A stretch of 64,000 nucleotides of DNA from Imbricaverruca yamaguchii (lineage: Eukaryota > Arthropoda > Thecostraca > Neoverrucidae): contig JAOTOL010001429.1 of the NCBI GenBank assembly GCA_034440575.1, forward strand, positions 373,501 through 437,500, written 5' to 3'. How positions within the stretch are numbered: the first letter of the stretch is position 1; each line of letters opens with the position of its first letter. This document shows, one piece after another, positions 58,213-64,000 of the stretch. Below the pieces are notes generated by a model, which saw nothing but the letters and a program-made list of their open reading frames with translations, had not been told where the DNA came from and ran no database searches. Made by a program: the position numbers and the translations under genes.

Positions 58213-58476
58213 TGTTACTCGCGATCTGCGAGACTGTCGTTGTAATTAGTTGAGTGGGGCATGTATCAGATTTATCTCAAAAGAGGAAATATTTACCCTT
58301 CCATGGATAAACCCTGATTTGGTAGTTACTCTCTCACCACGACCCTGAATATGAATATCTTAACCCCAAATGAGATAGTAAATTTTCAAATTACTCGCCA
58401 TCATTGGGTGCCGTGAAATAGTTACCCGTGAGCCTTGGATAGTTTTGTTTTCAGCAGTGTAGTTTTGTTTTCAGTG
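58213..58476 (-). repeat. Right arm of the 5.6-kb inverted repeat
   Basis: The arm starts at TGTTACTCGCGATCTGCGAG and ends at TAGTTTTGTTTTCAGTG. It is in opposite orientation to the left arm. Confidence 0.88.
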
Positions 58477-58489
58477 TGTAATCAGATGT

Positions 58490-58900
58490 GTACCGACACC
58501 CCACGATTTGCGGGTCAGCCCGCGAGTCGGGGGTAAATTCGTTTCCAGTGTTTTTTTTTCAATTTCCATTCAGTATGCTTTCTCTAAAGTTACATCAAGA
58601 AATTATTTTATGTGTATTGTGTGTATTTATCCATTTTTCAATGACTCCCATCTTTCCATAGATTATTTTGCTTAGATAAAAAAGTTACTTATCACAATTT
58701 ACGTATGCCCATAGTAATGTCAAGCTACTCCATTTGATATATTTTGGTAAACACGAAGCAAAGTTGAAGCAAGGTGTCTGTGCGTAAAATGAACTGTTGC
58801 ATGAATACTTGTCACACGAAGATTATCCATGAAATTTTCCTTTAGGGAAATGTTTTGATTCTGTGATTTTTTCAGAATATGGTATTTGTGAAAGTAATTG
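58490..58900. other. No gene seen
   Basis: AT-rich flank of the inverted-repeat element. Nothing recognisable. Confidence 0.45.
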
Positions 58901-58909
58901 AAACAATGC

Positions 58910-59330
58910 GAAAACACATTTCCTCTCCAAATGCTTACTTTTCAGTTGGCAAGCAAGATAGTACAAATAAAGTGGCACTGGGTTGGGTAATTTAGCAAAT
59001 AAAATGTAGAAATTGTGTAGAAAATACGATGTCACCTACCATAACCTAACATAGCTAAGCACTGCTAAAAACGATTTCCCACAACAACTGAAAAATATAT
59101 TTATTTCTGGCTCAAAATGTTCGATCTAGGAACATAATCCAACCTAACTTCGTTGAAGCTGCTTTGAAGGAGGAATAACATTCATTTTTATGTTGGAAAA
59201 TCAAAACCATCCAAATAAAAAACCTAGCCTAACATAACCGAAACTACCCCATTGATTTGCTTTCCGGAGGTAACATATGTACAACATACCTGGTGAATAC
59301 CTTAAACCACAATAATATCAAGTTATCTGG
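58910..59330. repeat. Fifth copy of the degenerate long repeat, outside the inverted repeat
   Basis: CCAAATGCTTACTTTTCAGT with TGGCAAGCAAGATAGTACAA, and later ACCGAAACTACCCCATTGAT, match the units at 54.15-54.97 kb. It lies 4 kb from them and beyond the right arm. Confidence 0.7.
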
Positions 59331-59695
59331 TATGCATTATCATTAATATTTCCCAAGATAGGTATGGCTACATTTTTCAATTCTACAGAAGCATAGCGCA
59401 CTACAGAGAGCAATTTATGGAAAGCCCAATCCATTTTTCGCCCACACAAAACACAAATTTCCTAGCCCTGAAAATGCATTTGTTCATATATAAAGGAACA
59501 AAGTGCATAATAATGTAAAAAGCATAGGTTAGCTGAGTGGGTGAAATTCACTAGGAAATTCACCTTTGGTACCCTCTTTTGAGAAAAAAACACCAGTGAA
59601 TATTATACATTTGTGGAGCCACCTCAAAATTTAGTCATAGGTGATCACACTAGTAGTTACCCAGCATCTTTTTACACTTTTCCAACCAAGCTTCT
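59331..59695. other. No gene seen
   Basis: AT-rich sequence leading into the GGCAGC array. Confidence 0.45.
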
Positions 59696-59699
59696 TTGG

Positions 59700-60140
59700 C
59701 ACTTGCAGGGGCGGTGGCAGGGGCGGTGGCGGCGGCAGCGGCAGTGGCGGCAGCGGCGGCGGCAGCGGCGGCGGCGGCAGCGGCAGCGGCGGCGGCGGTG
59801 CCGTTGGTGCAGTTGGCAGTGAAGGCGGCAGCGGGAGCGGCAGCGGGAGCGGAGCGGGCGGCAGCGGCGGGCAGCGGCAGCGGCAGCGGCAGCGGAGCGG
59901 CAGCGGAGCGGCAGCGGGAGCGGCAGCGGAGCGGCAGCGGAGCGGCAGCGGAGCGGCAGCGGGAGCGGCAGCGGGAGCGGCAGCGGGAGCGGCAGCGGGA
60001 GCGGCAGCGGGAGCGGCAGCGGGAGCGGCAGCGGGAGCGGCAGCGGGAGCGGCAGCGGGAGCGGCAGCGGGAGCGGCAGCGGGAGCGGCAGCGGGAGCGG
60101 CAGCGGGAGCGGCAGCGGGAGCGGCAGCGGGAGCGGCAGG
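59700..60140. repeat. GGCGGCAGC / 12-bp GGGAGCGGCAGC array
   Basis: Irregular GGCGGCAGC and GGAGCGGCAGC units (59700-59930) become a clean 12-bp GGGAGCGGCAGC tandem (59930-60136). All six frames are open, and each encodes simple repeats (Gly-Ser, Glu-Arg-Gln-Arg, Ala-Pro). Open length alone is therefore no evidence of coding. Confidence 0.97.
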
Positions 60141-61075
60141 GCGGCCCGGGACGCCCAGACAGAGAGACGCCGCTCTCGTCAGCCACACGGCACCGGGCCC
60201 TCGCCGGCCACTCGCTCAGCTGGTGACGCGGCACGCAGCCGTCCGACCAGACGACCACCAAGATCACTCACGGAACCCGACTTACCGCGTTTCTCCTCCG
60301 GCCCGAGAGGCCAGACGACCAGACCAGCGGCCACCTAGATCACTCACGGAACAGAGGCGCAGCCAAGGGGGTACCGGAGCCTACACCCCTTAACACTACA
60401 AAATACACTAGATCAAACGAGAAATATTCAGATTTTAACCACGCAAAACCATCAATTTTCAGGCGCCCTTCGTGCGCAGGAAGCCATCAAGCCACATGTT
60501 TGGGGGTCAATCCCATCGGTAAATTCCGGTTGCGCCATCGTTCAAGGAACCCAGCTTACAGCGTGCCTCGACAGCCTCCTCCGGCCCGAGTTCAAGCTGA
60601 CGAACGTCGGAGCATTCTTTCTCTAAGGCACACCCGGTAACCATGGTCGTGATCCGGCAAACGTCTACGCCTGGTCACAGTCACAGATGTTGTCAATACC
60701 TTCATAATACATGCCGCTGTACGCATAGTTTCAAACGGTCATCAATATCATCTGTAGTAGTATGCATCTACAAGAGTTCTCAAAATGTACATAGAACAGT
60801 ACTGGTAATAACGTTTCCTCTCGTAATGATCAAAAACACCATATGCTTTAACATGCGACTTTATGTAGCTTGATATCCAGTTTGGTTATGTTCAACTCTG
60901 AGCACATCTATGGGACATTGTTTGGCTATGTTCGCCACCTCCGAACACAACATCCGTGGATGACTGTGATTTATTTTGGCTATTCACTTCGGAACCCGAC
61001 GTTTGTAGGAGACAATTTGGTTGCATTTATCACCGCTGGACATCATGTTTGTCCGTAGTCAGATCCCATCCATTT
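60141..61075. other. No gene seen; short ACCAGACGACC repeat
   Basis: AGATCACTCACGGAAC occurs at about 60260 and about 60338, each near CGACCAGAC or GACGACCAC. This is a duplicated segment of about 80 bp. No supported coding. Confidence 0.5.
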
Positions 61076-61079
61076 GCCA

Positions 61080-61660
61080 ATAGCATACGACCGCTGATGT
61101 GAAACATCGGCGTTGGCGATGAACGTGAGGACGGCTCGACATCTCGCCAAGCTTCAGCGGATGCCGGCTTTGTAGCGACACACTCGGGCGCAGCATCTCA
61201 GTCCAAGGCGTGCCACAGGGTGCAGTCTTCGGTCCGGCTGTGAACGCTCCCGTGCGGCCCTAAATCTCAATCAGACAGGGTGCTGTTTGCTGGTCGTCGC
61301 TGGATGGTCGATAAATCAGGGTCGCCGCTGCTCTTCTCTAAACGTCGGCCATCACGCCGCGGCACCGTCGCACTCGCCGCAACTGGGCGTGCGGCCCGCC
61401 GCGACACAGATTGGACGGCACCCGGTTATCGGCCACTAACGTCACCATTGATCGCCGGAATGTTGCAACGGCGCCCGCCGCGCGGCTGCCCGCGGCGGTA
61501 CAATGCGGATATGTCGAGCAGCGGCTGCCCACCAGAGCGAGCCCATGTCCTGGGTCGTCGGTCGTAAAACGCGATCGCTGCAGCTGGTACAATGCCATGG
61601 GAATTTCTGACGATGGATGGCAATCGAAGGGTACACTGACTGACGATAGATGGTACTCGA
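61080..61660. promoter_or_regulatory. GC-rich island with ACAATG sites
   Basis: ACCATTGATCGCC is at about 61445, TACAATGCGG at about 61499 and TACAATGCCATGGG at about 61588. CpG is frequent at 61330-61560. No gene is supported. Confidence 0.35.
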
Positions 61661-61664
61661 AATA

Positions 61665-62400
61665 GTGTGCTTTGTTCACCCGGCAAGGCATATTCCTAAT
61701 AACATGCTGACAATAGCAACTTGTCACCCGGTATTGCTATTTCGAGAGGTTTCAATTGGCAGCGATGCAATGACGGATAGGGTCGGGTTGCATAAAGTAA
61801 CACTGGGGCCTCGAAAAGCAACTGGTTAAGTTTATGGCGGAAGCCGGGAATTGATTCCTTGGTATACAATCTACATTTTATTCATTATTATTATGAACAT
61901 TTGGCAAAGGCAGATAATGCCAAAGAAGTGCTAAAATTGCGACAGCTTCCAAATTAGACTACACCAGCATTTTCTCGGATACATTTTTTCAAAATACCAG
62001 CAATTTTACCTGAAGCAAATCCGACTCTAAAGTCTCGTCATGAGACTGGTCAAAGCTCATGGACTGAAGCGGTTGCCCGGTCCCAAAACGGTTGCCCGGT
62101 TGTCCGGCCCCAAAACGGTTCTCACTCCCGCTGGAAGGCATCGTGCTGAAGATGTATCAGATCAACTACCGTCTGACAAACAGCAACCATTTTGTTAAAC
62201 CACTGGCATGGATGCGACTGATATTTGATGCGAGAAGAAAGGTTAAATTACTATCGGTGTATCTACCAACTTCTGATGGCAAACTTTATGTAACCCGAAA
62301 TGTTTTACACATGCACATGTGTACCTTAATGATTCCAGGGAACAGTATGCCTTCAATTACTACTTCCCAGATTTTGGAGGAAAGACAAAATGTGCACTCC
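61665..62400. other. No gene; short GGTTGCCCGG duplication
   Basis: CGGTTGCCCGGT with CCCAAAACGGTT recurs at about 62070-62120. A 105-codon frame at 62092-62409 has no recognisable content. Confidence 0.45.
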
Positions 62401-62424
62401 GTAGCTTGAGATCCTCCCCGGTAG

Positions 62425-62577
62425 TTATGGGTTGACGACTCGTCGATTATTGTGACAAATAGCGCCACTAACCACTCACGCCGATTGGTAGCGGGCGAAA
62501 AGCAGCGACTGTCAGGATTCGAACCCACGACCTCTCGGTTAGGGGACGGGCACATTACCTCAGACAACTCGCCCCTT
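62425..62577 (-). mobile_element. tRNA-derived SINE, family A copy 4
   Basis: On the minus strand the copy reads GGGGCGAGTTGTCTGAGGTA (A-box region), GGTCGTGGGTTCGAATCC (B box), then CGCTACCAATCGGCGTGAGT. ATGTGTACC at 62581-62589 is also found at 62317-62325. If that is the target duplication, the element extends left to about 62326. This remains uncertain. Confidence 0.88.
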
Positions 62578-62734
62578 TAAATGTGTACCCTCAGTTTTAC
62601 GTTGGCTAGACAGCTAGCTCTAAACGCAGCATCGCCCGCGTGTGGTATGTGAAAGGAGGCGGATTAGCTCTTTAACCACCTTTTCTGTTCGAGCGTAAGT
62701 GGGAGTTCGATCATTGTGAATGAGGGCAGGAGTA

Positions 62735-63000
62735 GAAGCTTCGATCTTTGAGAGTGGGAGCGGGAGTAGGAGCTTCGATCTTTGGGAGTGGGGGCGCAAG
62801 TGGGAACGGAAGTGGGAGCTGGAGTGGGAGTGGGAGCGAGAGTGTGAGTAGGAGTTGGGGTTGGAGTTGGAGCGAGAGTGGGAGTGGGAGCGCGAGTGGA
62901 AGCGGGAGCATGAGTTGGAGTAGGAGCAGGAGTGGGAGCGAGAGCGGGGGCGGGAGTGGGAGCGAGCGTGGGAGCAAGAGCGGGAGTGGGAGCTTCGATC
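62735..63000. repeat. GGGAGT/GGGAGC hexanucleotide-like array
   Basis: GGGAGTGGGAGCGAGAGTGG-type hexamers repeat for about 250 bp. AGTRGGAGCTTCGATCTTTG occurs twice at the left (about 62730 and 62767), and GGGAGCTTCGATC again at the right end. Confidence 0.93.
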
Positions 63001-63500
63001 AAATGCACTGGGGGCTGTTGTATTCTGGCATGAGAGATGCTGTTAGGTTCGATTTCCTCATGACCAACATGAATGTTACTTATTGCATGAATGAGTATAC
63101 AGTGCAAAAGCTCTCAGACTAATACTATCAGCATATTGCCTGCAAATTGAAAACAGAGATTGGTACCATTAATACCGTTCCATAATATGTTCTATTTATA
63201 CCTCACCAATGCAATTAAATGCGTGCGGTCCCGTCTTTTTACCATGATCAGTCGGTAGATTGATGACTGGTAGCTTAGAAATCACACAAAATGGCCTTTT
63301 ACGCCCATAAAGCATGTGTCTCGACACCAATCAAATCTGGCATACCATGCGTTGCCCAGCGCTCGCCCGCCTACTGAATCACCTCCCGTAATGAGATGGT
63401 CGATAGATTTCTCGGATTCCCGTGTGGGTAGAACCGTGACTCGGCCTAACAATGTTGTAAAAAGCCTGGTCGCCCTGGGATTGGTGATTCAGTCTGGTTA
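63001..63500. other. No gene seen
   Basis: Unique AT-rich sequence between two purine-rich arrays. Confidence 0.45.
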
Positions 63501-63501
63501 G

Positions 63502-63503
<2 letters not shown>

Positions 63504-63587
<84 letters not shown>

Positions 63588-63805
63588 AGAGAAAGAGAAA
63601 GAGAGAAAGAGTGACAGAGAAAGAGAGAGAGAGGCAGAGGCAGGAAGAGGAATATGCAGAGGAAGGGGCAGAGGAAGAGGCAGATGCAGAGGCAGAGGTA
63701 GAGACAGGGGCAGAGGCAGAGGCAGACACAAAGACAGCGACAGAGGCAGGTACAGAGATAGAGACAGAGACATGCGGAGACAGAGACAGAGACGGAGACA
63801 GATGC
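63504..63805. repeat. (GA)n run passing into GAGGCA/GACAGA repeats
   Basis: About 80 bp of pure GA (63505-63581) is followed by AAAGAG, GAGGCA and GAGACA units. The frames opened on both strands are low complexity. Confidence 0.97.
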
Positions 63806-64000
63806 AAAACTAGTCAGTGATACTTCTCCCCAGGTGGTGCTAAGTGCGCATAACTATGGTGCGTTTTTAAATCCACATAATTTGTTCGAGACTCATCTAA
63901 GCTCAGAACCGACCTTTGCCAATATAGTCCACCGAGCCATTACAACCAGACGCAGGCACATGAAATGTTTTTGCATATTACGAGATTTCGTAGTTATTTG

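Larger units (their letters stand above)
52881..58476. mobile_element. About 5.6-kb element bounded by long inverted repeats (foldback or long-TIR type)
   Basis: The left arm (52881-53170) and right arm (58213-58476) are inverted copies. Shared blocks in order are CTGAAAAC; GCTGAAAACAAAACT; GGCACCCAATGATGGCGAGT; TTTGGGGTTAAGAT; GTGGTGAGAGAGTAACTACC; AAATCAGGGTTTATCCATGG then AAGGGTAAATAT; CCACTCAACTA; and ACAGTCTCGCAGATCGCG. I judge similarity at roughly 80-90%. The interior carries no recognisable transposase. It contains degenerate tandem repeats, two LINE fragments, a 32-bp array and a SINE, so it has been invaded after insertion or was assembled from them. A target duplication is not evident. 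Confidence 0.75.

Noticed and set aside
59631..60393. Long Gly/Ser, Arg/Gln/Glu or Ala/Pro-rich frames
   Set aside because: All six frames are open across GGGAGCGGCAGC repeats, so openness is compositional.

Overview
This window looks like nuclear DNA from an animal, most likely an arthropod. The evidence is a partial Sox HMG-box exon of SoxB type, fragments of CR1/Jockey-like LINE retrotransposons, tRNA-derived SINEs with target-site duplications, and a short run of TTAGG, the usual arthropod telomere motif. There are no operons, Shine-Dalgarno sites, rRNA genes, CRISPR arrays or dense ORFs. I cannot place the organism more narrowly from sequence alone.

The only host protein-coding sequence I can support is at the left end on the minus strand (about 2133-2509). 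It carries the first half of a Sox HMG box and ends at a good splice donor. The rest of the gene would lie beyond the left edge. A CpG-rich, promoter-like island at about 4.06-4.70 kb is on the correct side to be its promoter, but that link is inference.

The rest is non-coding. More than thirty tandem arrays with units of 12-85 bp cover roughly a fifth of the window by my coordinates. They include a 40-bp array at 4.9-5.9 kb, 38-bp and 85-bp arrays at 11.7-13.0 kb, a 45-bp array at 16.3-16.9 kb, a 32-bp array at 25.7-26.3 kb, a 23-bp array at 28.4-28.8 kb, a 53-bp array at 30.9-31.6 kb, a 25-bp array at 36.9-38.2 kb and a 22/25-bp array at 45.1-46.3 kb. Long open frames across these arrays are a by-product of repeat composition and are not genes.

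Between the arrays lie GC-rich islands (about 17.6-18.1, 23.6-23.9, 24.8-25.1, 32.8-33.6, 34.6-35.0, 38.2-38.6, 44.2-44.7, 48.4-49.4 and 61.1-61.7 kb). Several repeatedly carry ACAATG/CATTGT, which fits Sox sites or, where GCCAT is present, YY1/Pho sites. With a developmental regulator at the edge, these are candidate enhancers.

Mobile elements: two copies of one CR1-like LINE 3' end (20.26-21.15 and 56.25-57.06 kb), a more decayed LINE reverse transcriptase (40.1-41.6 kb), a third LINE C-terminus (55.80-55.97 kb), four copies of one tRNA-derived SINE family (9.9, 10.9, 57.4, 62.4 kb) and one SINE of another family (25.2 kb). The most unusual structure is a pair of roughly 265-295-bp inverted repeats about 5.6 kb apart (52.88 and 58.48 kb), apparently an undescribed foldback or long-TIR element. 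It encloses degenerate tandem repeats, LINE fragments and a SINE. Three hairpins (18.92, 24.57 and 29.23 kb) also merit attention. All calls come from reading by eye; no alignment or search was run.
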